DNA from: Planctomycetota bacterium
Lineage (GTDB): Bacteria > Planctomycetota > Planctomycetia > Planctomycetales > Planctomycetaceae
DNA length: 64,000 bases
Assembly (NCBI GenBank): GCA_016872645.1
Contig: VGZH01000022.1
Location: 1 to 64,000 of the forward strand
Reading direction: 5' to 3'
Under the pieces are notes generated by a model. That model had not been told where the DNA came from. It was given only the letters and a program-made list of their open reading frames with translations, and made no database searches. Shown here in pieces: positions 33,506-42,355 of this stretch (its first letter is position 1; every line of letters starts with the position of its first letter). The translations under genes were made by a program, and so were the position numbers.

Positions 33506-34768
33506 GTGTTGTCGATTGACACTCCACTTCGCACCGAATCGCTCTCCCTTCGCCGACGTCCGTGGATCGTTCGTTGCGGATGGGTGGCCGCGGGCGTTGC
33601 GTCACTGCTGCTGGTAGCGGTGACAATCCAGTGGCAAACCGCAGCGGAACCAAACCCCATCCCAACCGAATTTCCCACGGTCTGGGCGACCATGGATATG
33701 GGACGATTTGAAGAGGCCGAGAAACTTCATGACACCCTCATGCGGCAGAAACAACATGGCCAAGCATATCTCATTCTCGACGCCGCGCTCTGCTTGTCCT
33801 ACAAGGACTTTGAGGCGGCGGAGAGTCGTATTCAAGCGGCGACGTCCAAAGGAGCACTGCGGCCGTATGCCCTGGAAATCCTAGGAAAGAGTTTTCACGG
33901 TCGGCAGCGGTGGTACGACGCCGAACGAGCTTTCGCCACATTAGCACAAGAGAACCCACAGAGCCATGTGGCGCATTTTTGGTTGGCGGTTGTCTACAAC
34001 GATTTGCATATGTTTGGACAAGCCATACGAGAAGTTCGGTTGGCAACCGAACTCCAACCAAATGCCCCCCGCGCACGCGTATTGCTTGGCTCAATCCTTG
34101 TGCGCGCTGGCCGCTACCTTGAGGCCAGTCTTCAATACCAACAGGCGCTGAAATTGGTAGCTTCGGATGCGGCATTACATGTGACTTCGACCGTTTCGTG
34201 GACCGCGGCTCTGGTACGATGCTTATTGCAAGCTGGACAATTCGACGCAGCGATGGCGGCAATCGCAACTGTTGCTGAACCATCCGTAGAATTACAGGTT
34301 CTTCGGGCCGAGTGTTTGCTCGCACTGGGACAACCCGCAGAAGCCGAACGTGAGTGTCGAAGGATTCTAGATCACGACGAAAATCAACTCGCGGCCCTCG
34401 TCACGCTCGTGAAAGCAAGCATGCAGCAAAAAGCGGCCCCGGAATACGCCCAGTTGCTGGAAGCGGAGCTCGCCAAGAATCCCACGAATTCCGAGGTGAT
34501 GTACTTGCTCGCGCAAATTCATGGACAACTTGGAAATCAGCAGCGTCAACAAGAATTACTCACTCAATCAAAGCGTTTGAAGCAATTGCAAATTCGAAGC
34601 ATCGAGTTACTCGACGACGTTTGGTGGCAACCTGATAACGTAGATGGTCGACTCGAATTGGCAGGTATCTTTGACGAATTGGGAGACATAGCGCAAGCAA
34701 AAATGTGGCGTCAAGCCGCAGACGGCTGCCAGCAGCGAATCAAAGCGCTACAGGACAATAGACCCTGA
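33506..34768 (+). CDS. Membrane-anchored TPR protein
   Basis: A 420-residue protein. The GTG at 33506 is chosen because AGGAG lies 5 nt upstream; a GTG at 33482 is possible. The cytoplasmic N-terminus (LRTESLSLRRRPWIVRC) precedes one membrane helix (WVAAGVASLLLVAVTIQW). A TPR domain follows (MGRFEEAEKLHDTLMRQ; GQAIREVRLATELQPNAPRA; ELAKNPTNSEVMYLLAQIHG). The architecture matches the preceding gene, suggesting a paired scaffold. Confidence 0.78.
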   Translation: MLSIDTPLRTESLSLRRRPWIVRCGWVAAGVASLLLVAVTIQWQTAAEPNPIPTEFPTVWATMDMGRFEEAEKLHDTLMRQKQHGQAYLILDAALCLSYKDFEAAESRIQAATSKGALRPYALEILGKSFHGRQRWYDAERAFATLAQENPQSHVAHFWLAVVYNDLHMFGQAIREVRLATELQPNAPRARVLLGSILVRAGRYLEASLQYQQALKLVASDAALHVTSTVSWTAALVRCLLQAGQFDAAMAAIATVAEPSVELQVLRAECLLALGQPAEAERECRRILDHDENQLAALVTLVKASMQQKAAPEYAQLLEAELAKNPTNSEVMYLLAQIHGQLGNQQRQQELLTQSKRLKQLQIRSIELLDDVWWQPDNVDGRLELAGIFDELGDIAQAKMWRQAADGCQQRIKALQDNRP

Positions 34769-34864
34769 AACAGGTCACACATCTAAAAACCGGTGATGCA
34801 CTTTTGCTCGCCGCGACAACACCATTTGGCTCTGTACAACTACTTCGAAAACGGATTCCTGCGA

Positions 34865-36118
34865 CTACTCCGATTCCGCGAGTTGCCTGTGCTTTTCCGA
34901 CTCTTCCAGCTTACCCAGTGCGGAGAAACATTTGGCGAGTTCTGCGTGCGCTGCTTTGTGTTTTGGCTCCAACTCTACAATGCTGCGCAGCCACAGCAAT
35001 CGTTCTCGAGGTTCACCCGTATCACGCATCAATTCTGCGATTTCAAATCGTGACTCGACGTCTTTGTCGTCGTCTCTCACTTTTCCCAACAGTTTCTGGA
35101 GGCGCTGACCAGTTTCATTACTCTTAGTGACAAACTCAAAATGCTGCTGCGCTTCGTTCGTACGTCCGACCCTCTGCAGTGCGGCTCCGAGCGCGTAACG
35201 AGCTTTTGTGTCGGTGCTTCTGATCGCCACAGCTTTCTCTAAGACTTGAAGTGCCTCCAAGTAATTTTCGGCAGATGAGTGAATCTCCCCGAGAATTCTT
35301 AAGGCTACATCGTTGTTCGGTTCAGACAGCAAAATGCGTTCAAGCGTTGCTCTCGCCTGTTCATCCTCGCCTCGCTCGAGGAGAATTTGTGCCCAACCCA
35401 AGAGAACTTCTGGGTTGTTGGGGCGGTTGCGCTGAGCCTGCTCGAGGAGCTTCGCGGCCTCATCCATCTCTCGCGTGATCAGTAGAACCGCCGCCAAACT
35501 GAGCTGAATGTCAATTCGTTTCGGTGCCAAATCGAATGCCTTGCGGAATTGCGTTGCTGCCGCGCCCCAACTGTTCAACTTGCTGCTGAACGTCCCGCGA
35601 AATACGTGGGGTTGAGCGTCAGACGGATAATCTTTCTCCCAAGCATCCAGGAGCTGGAATGCGTCCGCCAACTGATAAGTCAAAAAGTAGCCGTTGACAT
35701 ACGCTTCACAGATTTCCGGTCCATCGTCACCGGGATTGATTAACAGTTCGCTTAAGTGTGGTCGGGCTTCCTTCATTTGACCCGCTTGAGCCATTGCCAG
35801 CCACTCTTCACGCCGGATGCGGTTGCGAGGCACACCGAGTGTGACCGCCTTTTTCAAAGAAGCATGGACTTTGTCCAAATGCCCCTGCCGACGAAACACG
35901 CGAGCCATCGTGAAATGAACCTCGCCACTGTATGGATTCAGCCGCTCCGCTTCGCGAACCGCGTTCAAGGCCTTATCCGCATCCCGTTCTCGGAGTGCTT
36001 GTCGAGCAATCGCCAATTGAATCGAGGACCGACAAGTATCGAGAAATAGGACAACGAACCCCAGAAACACCAGGATCAAAATAAATAGCGAAGTCTTGAA
36101 CTTACGAGTGACCGGCAT
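34865..36118 (-). CDS. Membrane-anchored TPR protein
   Basis: A 417-residue protein from ATG 36118 (MPVTRKFKTSLFILILVFLG); ATG 36127 is an alternative. One N-terminal membrane helix is followed by TPRs through the whole length (ADKALNAVREAERLNPYSGE; EAAKLLEQAQRNRPNNPEVL; YLEALQVLEKAVAIRSTDTK). It faces the two plus-strand TPR genes and shares their design. It is divergent from a CRTAC1 lipoprotein gene. Confidence 0.78.
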   Translation of the reverse strand: MPVTRKFKTSLFILILVFLGFVVLFLDTCRSSIQLAIARQALRERDADKALNAVREAERLNPYSGEVHFTMARVFRRQGHLDKVHASLKKAVTLGVPRNRIRREEWLAMAQAGQMKEARPHLSELLINPGDDGPEICEAYVNGYFLTYQLADAFQLLDAWEKDYPSDAQPHVFRGTFSSKLNSWGAAATQFRKAFDLAPKRIDIQLSLAAVLLITREMDEAAKLLEQAQRNRPNNPEVLLGWAQILLERGEDEQARATLERILLSEPNNDVALRILGEIHSSAENYLEALQVLEKAVAIRSTDTKARYALGAALQRVGRTNEAQQHFEFVTKSNETGQRLQKLLGKVRDDDKDVESRFEIAELMRDTGEPRERLLWLRSIVELEPKHKAAHAELAKCFSALGKLEESEKHRQLAESE

Positions 36119-36452
36119 ACAACACATAACTCTGCAGTTTAGGAGGAAATGGCTTGTGCCTCGCGTGCCGGGATGCAACGCGTGGATCCAGGCCGTGAGC
36201 CGAACACTCGCCTTTGCAATCGTCTTTCACCATCGGCCGGCGACATGATTCGGTCAACCATGCTGAGTATGATTAATAGAATGAGACGAAAGGAAAAGCC
36301 GAGGTGGCTCGGGATGTCGCCCGTCGAGCAGAAGAAATAGATGTTGGGACGCGAGACTCGTCCCTCGTTTGTGGCAATTATCGAGAGCATGAGCCACCGA
36401 ATCGCAAAACCTCTTTCAGCCGTCCGCTGCGTTTTTAACGAAAGTCATCCTG
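36119..36452. other. 334-nt divergent intergenic region
   Basis: It separates the minus-strand TPR gene from the plus-strand CRTAC1 gene. A 63-codon plus-strand frame begins at 36149 with AGGAGG only 2 nt upstream; the spacing is too short and the product unremarkable, so it is not called. No promoter or RNA motif is recognised. Confidence 0.45.
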
Positions 36453-38300
36453 ATGAACGTCATTCTTGAGACTACAGCGCGGCTTGAGCCAGATTCGTGT
36501 GTGGCAGACCGTGAAACCAGACGACTCCAGACCGGCCGACTGACCAAGCAGTGTGCATGGACGATTTCACGAATTTTGTCTTGGTTTTTGCTCGCCGGCA
36601 TCGGTTGTTCGGTTGGATCGTCACCGAGCAGTCCACCTGAGGCTAGCCCTGCTTCTTCGGAAAAACCATCTGCAACCAGTGGCGCCGCAGCGGTATCAAC
36701 TGCTATTCGATTTGAGAACGCCACGGAACATTCGGGAGTGAATTTCACCTATCGCAACGGCAACGAGTCCGGTGAGGTTGCTATTTTGGAATCGCTCGGC
36801 GGTGGGGTCGGTTTATTCGATTTCGACAACGATGGCGATCTGGATTTGTGCATTCCCGGCGGCGGACACTACAGCGAAAAGTTCGGGAACGTGCGCAACG
36901 TGCTCGGCTGGCCCCATGCGATCTATCGGAATGATGGCGATTGGCATTTCACGGAGGTCACAACAGAAGCTGGAGCCCTGATGACTACGTATTACAGCCA
37001 CGGGGCGGCGGCGGCGGACTTTGACAACGACGGTTTCTGCGATGTCTTGATTACCGGGTATGGCGGGCTGTTGTTGCTGCACAATCGAGGCGACGGCACG
37101 TTTGAAGAGGCCGCGAAGTCGACCGGACTGACCGATGCGATGTGGAGTTCCGCCGCAGCCTGGGGTGATTTCAACAAGGATGGCGTGTTGGATGTCTACG
37201 TGTCTCGTTATGCCGATTGGTCATTCCAAAAGCACCCATTCTGCGCGGGTCCCAAACCGGGGACTCGCGAATCGTGTCCGCCGCGTGAATTCAACGGGTT
37301 GCCCCACTCAATTTATTTCAGCACAGGTGACGGATCGTTTAAGGATGCCACTAAGGAGTGCGGCCTAGTGCCAGGTGGCAAAGGCCTGGGAGTGCTGACC
37401 GCCGACCTGGACCTCGATGGTGATGTCGATGTGTATGTGGGCAACGACACCGTTCCGAATTTTCTCTATCGGAATGACGGCACCGGAAAATTCGAGGAAG
37501 TGGGATTGATCAGCGGTACGGCGCTGAGCCAAACAGGGACACCCGACGGCAGCATGGGAGTCGATCTTGGCGATCTCAATTTGGACGGCCTGCCCGACTT
37601 GTGGGTCGTCAACTTTGAACGGGAGAGCAATGCGCTGTACCGAAACGATGGCAAGTGTTTCTTTCAGCATGTCAGCCAGGGAACAGGAATCACCGCCGTC
37701 GGGGCATTGTACGTGGGTTGGGGGACCGCCTTTGCCGACTTTGATCAGGACGGCGACGAAGATCCGTTCGTGTCGAACGGCCATGTCATTCGCTACCCCG
37801 AAAACTCGCCAGTCAAACAAAACCCGCTGTTATTTGAAAATCAAAATGGCAAACGATTTGTCAACGTGGCTCCGGGCGTCGGTCCATACTTCCGAGAAGC
37901 TCACGAGGGACGAGGATCCGCGGCGGGAGATATCGACGGCGATGGTGACGTGGATTTAGTGATCTCTCGTCTGAACCAACCGGTTGTGCTGCTGAGTAAC
38001 ACGACGAAAACCTCGCATCACTGGCTGTCACTGCTGCTGATCGGCGGCGAAAGTCCGCGACTGCCAATCGGTGCCATCGTAAGACTGACTTGCGGTTCCA
38101 AGACCCAAGTCCATCACGTCAAAGGGGGCTCCAGCTTTGCATCGACCATCGATCCTCGATTGTTCTTCGGACTCGGAGACGCAGATTCAATTCCGTCCGC
38201 TGAAATCGTTTGGCCATCAGGTCGGGTTCAACAGGTAGCCGCATTGACGATGGACCGGCGGTGGGTGGTTCGCGAGGGACTCGAACCAGTTCCGGAATGA
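36453..38300 (+). CDS. CRTAC1-type lipoprotein (FG-GAP repeats plus ASPIC/UnbV)
   Basis: A 615-residue protein. The long (~38 residue) polar N-terminus precedes a hydrophobic segment with lipobox LAGIGC (Cys52), so the true start may lie further in, although no better codon is seen. FG-GAP loops recur (FDFDNDGDLDLCIPG; AADFDNDGFCDVLITG; DLDLDGDVDVYVGND; DIDGDGDVDLVIS), with an ASPIC/UnbV end (GLGDADSIPSAEIVWPSG). Extracellular calcium-stabilised beta-propeller and adhesion functions are inferred. It is a paralogue of the 28116-29873 product. Confidence 0.86.
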   Translation: MNVILETTARLEPDSCVADRETRRLQTGRLTKQCAWTISRILSWFLLAGIGCSVGSSPSSPPEASPASSEKPSATSGAAAVSTAIRFENATEHSGVNFTYRNGNESGEVAILESLGGGVGLFDFDNDGDLDLCIPGGGHYSEKFGNVRNVLGWPHAIYRNDGDWHFTEVTTEAGALMTTYYSHGAAAADFDNDGFCDVLITGYGGLLLLHNRGDGTFEEAAKSTGLTDAMWSSAAAWGDFNKDGVLDVYVSRYADWSFQKHPFCAGPKPGTRESCPPREFNGLPHSIYFSTGDGSFKDATKECGLVPGGKGLGVLTADLDLDGDVDVYVGNDTVPNFLYRNDGTGKFEEVGLISGTALSQTGTPDGSMGVDLGDLNLDGLPDLWVVNFERESNALYRNDGKCFFQHVSQGTGITAVGALYVGWGTAFADFDQDGDEDPFVSNGHVIRYPENSPVKQNPLLFENQNGKRFVNVAPGVGPYFREAHEGRGSAAGDIDGDGDVDLVISRLNQPVVLLSNTTKTSHHWLSLLLIGGESPRLPIGAIVRLTCGSKTQVHHVKGGSSFASTIDPRLFFGLGDADSIPSAEIVWPSGRVQQVAALTMDRRWVVREGLEPVPE

Positions 38301-38358
38301 CCGGCTGTTGCGTCTTGGGAGTAAACGACTCATCGCATACCCCGCACTGCAATCGAGA

Positions 38359-39216
38359 TTATCGCCGCACAACACGGTGAAAATGCAATTCGACTTCCCG
38401 GTCCACGACGCGCCGGACGCCTTCGACAAGGCACGACGGTTCGTGATCCCCTTCTCCCTGTCGTTTGATTGCCTCCAGCGGAGTTCCTGGCGTCACGGTA
38501 AAAGTACTTTGATGAATGATTTGGTTGCCCGCATCAAGCTCCGGGACAATGAAGTGAATCGTCGCCCCAAAAGTCAACATGTTGCGAGCGTAGGCATCCT
38601 CGTACGGGTGAAATCCGGGGAACGGTGGCAGTAGTCCGTGATGCAAATTGATAATTCGACCACCGGCGAAACGCCAACATGTGCTTGGCGGCAGGATGCG
38701 CATGTAGCGGGCCAGCAGGATGTAATCGACGTTGTACTGGTCGAAGAGTTCAACCATCCGCGCATTGTCGGGATTGCCCTTGGAGTCTCCGACATCGTGC
38801 CAGTCGATACCGAATTGCTCGGCGACGCCGCGGCATGCGGGGCGGTTGCCAATCATCACAGCCGGGGTGGCCTTTAGCCGTCCGTCACGAATGGATCGCA
38901 GCACCGCCAGAGCCGGTTCCGGCCGATAGGTCGCACAGATGGCGAGTCGAGGGGGGCGATCGTGCTCGTCGAGCGACCACGTTCGGATCGACAAGCCTTT
39001 CATTTCGCCGATTTGATTCATTCGCGTCCGCAGTGTCCCGATCGGCTCTTGATCCGCGGGCCAGTCTACGCGAGTGAACATCGCGAAAAGTTTTTCGGTG
39101 TCATGGTCGTACATCTGAATTTCATGAATGTTCGCCCCCGCCGAGGCGAGGTAGTGAATAATCGGGTCGGCCAAACCGCGATTATCCGGACCGACGGCGG
39201 TGATCGTGACATGCAT
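38359..39216 (-). CDS. purU: Formyltetrahydrofolate deformylase-like protein
   Basis: A 285-residue protein. The ATG at 39216 has AAAGGA upstream. An N-terminal ACT domain (MHVTITAVGPDNRGLADPII, HEIQMYDHDTEKLFAMFTRV) is followed by a formyltransferase-fold catalytic domain with INLHHGLLPPFPGFHPYEDA (Asn and His of the catalytic triad) and the Asp in VPELDAGNQIIHQ. It hydrolyses 10-formyl-THF to formate and THF, balancing one-carbon pools. The segment after INLHH differs from the usual SFLPSFKGA-type sequence, so a diverged substrate preference is possible. Confidence 0.87.
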   Translation of the reverse strand: MHVTITAVGPDNRGLADPIIHYLASAGANIHEIQMYDHDTEKLFAMFTRVDWPADQEPIGTLRTRMNQIGEMKGLSIRTWSLDEHDRPPRLAICATYRPEPALAVLRSIRDGRLKATPAVMIGNRPACRGVAEQFGIDWHDVGDSKGNPDNARMVELFDQYNVDYILLARYMRILPPSTCWRFAGGRIINLHHGLLPPFPGFHPYEDAYARNMLTFGATIHFIVPELDAGNQIIHQSTFTVTPGTPLEAIKRQGEGDHEPSCLVEGVRRVVDREVELHFHRVVRR

Positions 39217-39325
39217 GAGCAGAATCCTTTCGTGTTTCGTGAGGCGACAGGATGATTGCCGCCGGTAGATTTGCCAAGAGGATGCCGCCTGGAACACGAT
39301 GTCGCATCCCAAAAGAGGAAGACTC

Positions 39326-40195
39326 ATGCTCAACGAACAGATTTTTCATCTCCGCGGTTTGAACCTGAATTTCGCAACCGGCCCCCGCAACGGGCCGGCA
39401 CTCGTGTTCTTTCACGGCGTTACCAGACGCTGGCAGAGTTTTGTGCCGTTGATTCCGGCATTGAGTACACGCTGGCACATCCACGCACTGGATCATCGCG
39501 GTCATGGTCAATCATCACGAGCCAAATTCGGATACCTCGTGCGAGATTACGTCCACGACGCGGTCGCCTTCGTGCAGGAGCAAGTACAAGGTCCGGTCGT
39601 GTTGTATGGCCACTCGTTAGGCGCGATGGTCGCGGCTGCTGTTGCGGCGGAGTTGCCTCAACAGGTGCAGGCCGCTGTTCTGGAAGATCCGCCGTTTGAG
39701 ACGATGGGTCTACACATCAGCCAGTCCGGGCTGCTCAGTTATTTTGCGGGAGTTCAGCCTTTCGCGGAATCCACTTTGCCCGTCGGGACTCTCGCGCGAC
39801 AACTGGCGGAGATTCCGTTGACCACTCCGGGCAAGCCTGGCTCGATTCGTCTGGGAGACACACGCGATATGGCCTCACTACGGTTCACGGCAAAATGCCT
39901 GAAGCAGGTTCATCGGGATGTCCTCTCGCCAATCGTTGCCGGCCGATGGCTGGAGGGTTTCGATTGGGGGGCGGTTTCTCAAAAAATCACTTGCCCAGTC
40001 CTGCTGATGCAAGCCGATCTGTCGGCAGGTGGCATGTTGACCGATGACGACGCGGCCGAGGCCGAACGACTGATGCCTGATTGCATACGCGTTCGCCTGC
40101 CGAAAGCCGGACATCTGATTCACTGGCTGCAAACTGACACCTGTCTGCGTTTGATCAACAGCTTTTTGGAATCGTTGGAAATCCCCTCGAGTTGA
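39326..40195 (+). CDS. Alpha/beta hydrolase
   Basis: A 289-residue cytoplasmic alpha/beta hydrolase. The ATG at 39326 has AGAGGAA 5 nt upstream (39299 is an alternative). The oxyanion region is FFHGVTRRWQSF. The nucleophile elbow is GHSLGAM with Ser. The acid is likely in LLMQADLSAGG, and the catalytic His in KAGHLIHW. HALDHRGHGQSS is typical of the epoxide hydrolase/haloperoxidase-like branch. The substrate is unknown. It is divergent from purU. Confidence 0.85.
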   Translation: MLNEQIFHLRGLNLNFATGPRNGPALVFFHGVTRRWQSFVPLIPALSTRWHIHALDHRGHGQSSRAKFGYLVRDYVHDAVAFVQEQVQGPVVLYGHSLGAMVAAAVAAELPQQVQAAVLEDPPFETMGLHISQSGLLSYFAGVQPFAESTLPVGTLARQLAEIPLTTPGKPGSIRLGDTRDMASLRFTAKCLKQVHRDVLSPIVAGRWLEGFDWGAVSQKITCPVLLMQADLSAGGMLTDDDAAEAERLMPDCIRVRLPKAGHLIHWLQTDTCLRLINSFLESLEIPSS

Positions 40196-40372
40196 CCCCA
40201 TCCGGTCCCTCCCGGGAAAGGGTGTCTAAAAGCCGGGTGACGGCCAAGCGGCGTTCAACCGACTCACGCGGTGGACGTTGTATCGCGAACAACGTCTTGC
40301 AATGCTGTGTCCTTCACCCCAAGCCTCTGCCAAAGACGTGGGGGCGGGACGCGCCGGCTACGGAGACCGACC

Positions 40373-42355
40373 TTGAGCACGAAATGGATGACTTGGACAG
40401 ATCTGCCGTGGGTGGCTCGCGGCGAAATGGGCACAGCGGTGCAACTGTGCGATCGCCTGTTGCAAGCGGCATTGAAACAGGATTCCGTAGCGGATTACTT
40501 GCGATCGGCGCTACCGGAACTCACCACAGAATTTCCCGCGCAGTGGGTCGGTGTCTGGAAGCGAACTCCACAATGGGAGCTTGTCGCCGAGCATGGCAGG
40601 CACACTTGGCCGCAACCGCCACTGCGATTCTTCGACGACGTGATCGAACGTGAAGCTGGTGGCTGTTGGCCGAACGTTTTTGAGTTGGACAGTTGGACGC
40701 TGATCGGTCTGTCTCTTCCCACATCGTCCGAAGGGCAACCCCGACTTCTCGTCTTGGCGGGACGACGGCTTACTGCCGAAGAATTGCCGACCATCCTGGC
40801 GATCGGGCGAGTGCTCGGCTACGGGTTGTCACTGTGCGAGCGTTTGTCTCGATACGCTCGCCGATCCGACAAGTTGCAGAACACGCTGGCCGTCGCGGCG
40901 ACATTTGCCGGTGCGCCGGACACAACGACGCTGCTCGAAGCGATCGCGAACGCCGCGACGAAACTGCTTGATTGCGATCGTTCCAGCATTTTCATTTGGG
41001 ATCGCGAACGACACGAAGTCTTGGCCTGCCCGGCACTCGGAGTCGAAGGTGGCTCGCTGCGGATTCCGGACAATATCGGTATCGTCGGGCAGGTCATCCA
41101 CACGGGCGACGCAATTCGCGTTGACGAAGCGTACTCGGATGCACGATTCAGCAAGACGGTCGACAAGGCAACTGGCTACCGCACACAGACGTTGCTGGCC
41201 GTGCCATTGCTCGACGCCGACGGCAAGCGAATCGGAGCGTTTGAGGGGATCAATAAGAATCATGGGACATTTGATTCTGACGACGAAGAGTCACTGACTC
41301 AGCTTGGCATCCAAGCCGCCGTTGCGTTGGCGAGCACTCGCGAGCGAGACAACCTGCTCCGAAGTCATCGGCAGCTGACCGAACAAGCGGCGTCGCAGGC
41401 GCAGATCATCGGCAACAGCGTTAAGATGCAGCAGTTGAGATCGACCGTTCAACGACTCGCGCAAACCGACTTACCAGTCCTGATCCTTGGCGAGAGCGGC
41501 ACGGGAAAAGAAGTCTTCACGCAGGCATTGCACTACCACGGCACGCGAGCCAAGCAGCCCTTCATCGCAGTCAATTGCGCGGCGCTGACCGAAACGCTGC
41601 TCGAGAGCGAACTCTTCGGACACGAAAAGGGAGCCTTCACTGACGCTCACTCGGCTCGCCAGGGGAAGTTCGAACTCGCAGAGGGGGGAACGATCTTACT
41701 CGACGAGATCGGAGACATGAGCCCCAACGGGCAAGCCAAACTACTCCGTGTGCTCGAGCAGAAAGTGATCACACGTGTCGGCGGCTCGCTGACGATCCCG
41801 ATTGACGTGCGCGTCGTTGCGGCGACGAACGCGCAACTCGTGCAACTTGTCCGCGAAAAGCGATTCCGAGAAGACCTGTATTATCGGCTGAGCGTTGTCA
41901 CCATAGAGCTTCCGCCACTCCGCGATCGTTCGGATGACGTAATTCCGCTCGCCGAGTTCTTCCTCGAGAAGTTCAGCCTACAGGCGAAGCGGCCGGCACT
42001 CAGCCTATCCGCCGAGGCCAAGAAACGGATGCAAGCACATGGCTGGCCCGGAAACGTTCGTGAGCTTCGCAACTTGATGGAGCGCGTCGCGTTTCTCGCC
42101 CCCGGCCCGGCAGTCCAAGCGGAAGACATCGCCTTCATTCTGACACCGGAGAAAGACTCGTTAGATTTCGGACTCGCCGACGCGACCAACAAATTCCAAC
42201 AGGAGTACATTCGTCGCGCGATCAAGCGGGTGAGAGGAAACATGTCCGAAGCGGCCCGCCTGCTCGGCCTGCATCGCACAAACCTGTACCGCAAGATGAG
42301 CCAGCTAGGTATGCAAGAAGGTCGGCTCGACATCCTCAGCGATTCCCACGAATGA
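40373..42355 (+). CDS. GAF-domain sigma-54-type transcriptional activator (GAFTDA variant)
   Basis: About 660 residues from TTG 40373 (CGGAG upstream); ATG 40388 is an alternative. Residues ~165-330 include a GAF sensor domain (LDCDRSSIFIWDRERHEVLA; VGQVIHTGDAIRVDEAYSD). The AAA+ domain follows: Walker A GESGTGKE at 373-380, the loop normally GAFTGA here reads GAFTDA (420-425), Walker B ILLDEIGDM, arginine finger region FREDLYYRL. The C-terminal Fis-type helix-turn-helix is NMSEAARLLGLHRTNLYRKM. Regulates sigma-54 promoters or, given the loop change, possibly other promoters. Its stop overlaps the start of the M20 gene (ATGA), so the two are co-translated. Confidence 0.88.
   Translation: MSTKWMTWTDLPWVARGEMGTAVQLCDRLLQAALKQDSVADYLRSALPELTTEFPAQWVGVWKRTPQWELVAEHGRHTWPQPPLRFFDDVIEREAGGCWPNVFELDSWTLIGLSLPTSSEGQPRLLVLAGRRLTAEELPTILAIGRVLGYGLSLCERLSRYARRSDKLQNTLAVAATFAGAPDTTTLLEAIANAATKLLDCDRSSIFIWDRERHEVLACPALGVEGGSLRIPDNIGIVGQVIHTGDAIRVDEAYSDARFSKTVDKATGYRTQTLLAVPLLDADGKRIGAFEGINKNHGTFDSDDEESLTQLGIQAAVALASTRERDNLLRSHRQLTEQAASQAQIIGNSVKMQQLRSTVQRLAQTDLPVLILGESGTGKEVFTQALHYHGTRAKQPFIAVNCAALTETLLESELFGHEKGAFTDAHSARQGKFELAEGGTILLDEIGDMSPNGQAKLLRVLEQKVITRVGGSLTIPIDVRVVAATNAQLVQLVREKRFREDLYYRLSVVTIELPPLRDRSDDVIPLAEFFLEKFSLQAKRPALSLSAEAKKRMQAHGWPGNVRELRNLMERVAFLAPGPAVQAEDIAFILTPEKDSLDFGLADATNKFQQEYIRRAIKRVRGNMSEAARLLGLHRTNLYRKMSQLGMQEGRLDILSDSHE

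Noticed and set aside
36149-36340. 63-codon plus-strand frame with AGGAGG upstream
   Set aside because: The spacing of 2 nt to the ATG is too short and the product shows no recognisable features. Conservation in relatives would change this view.
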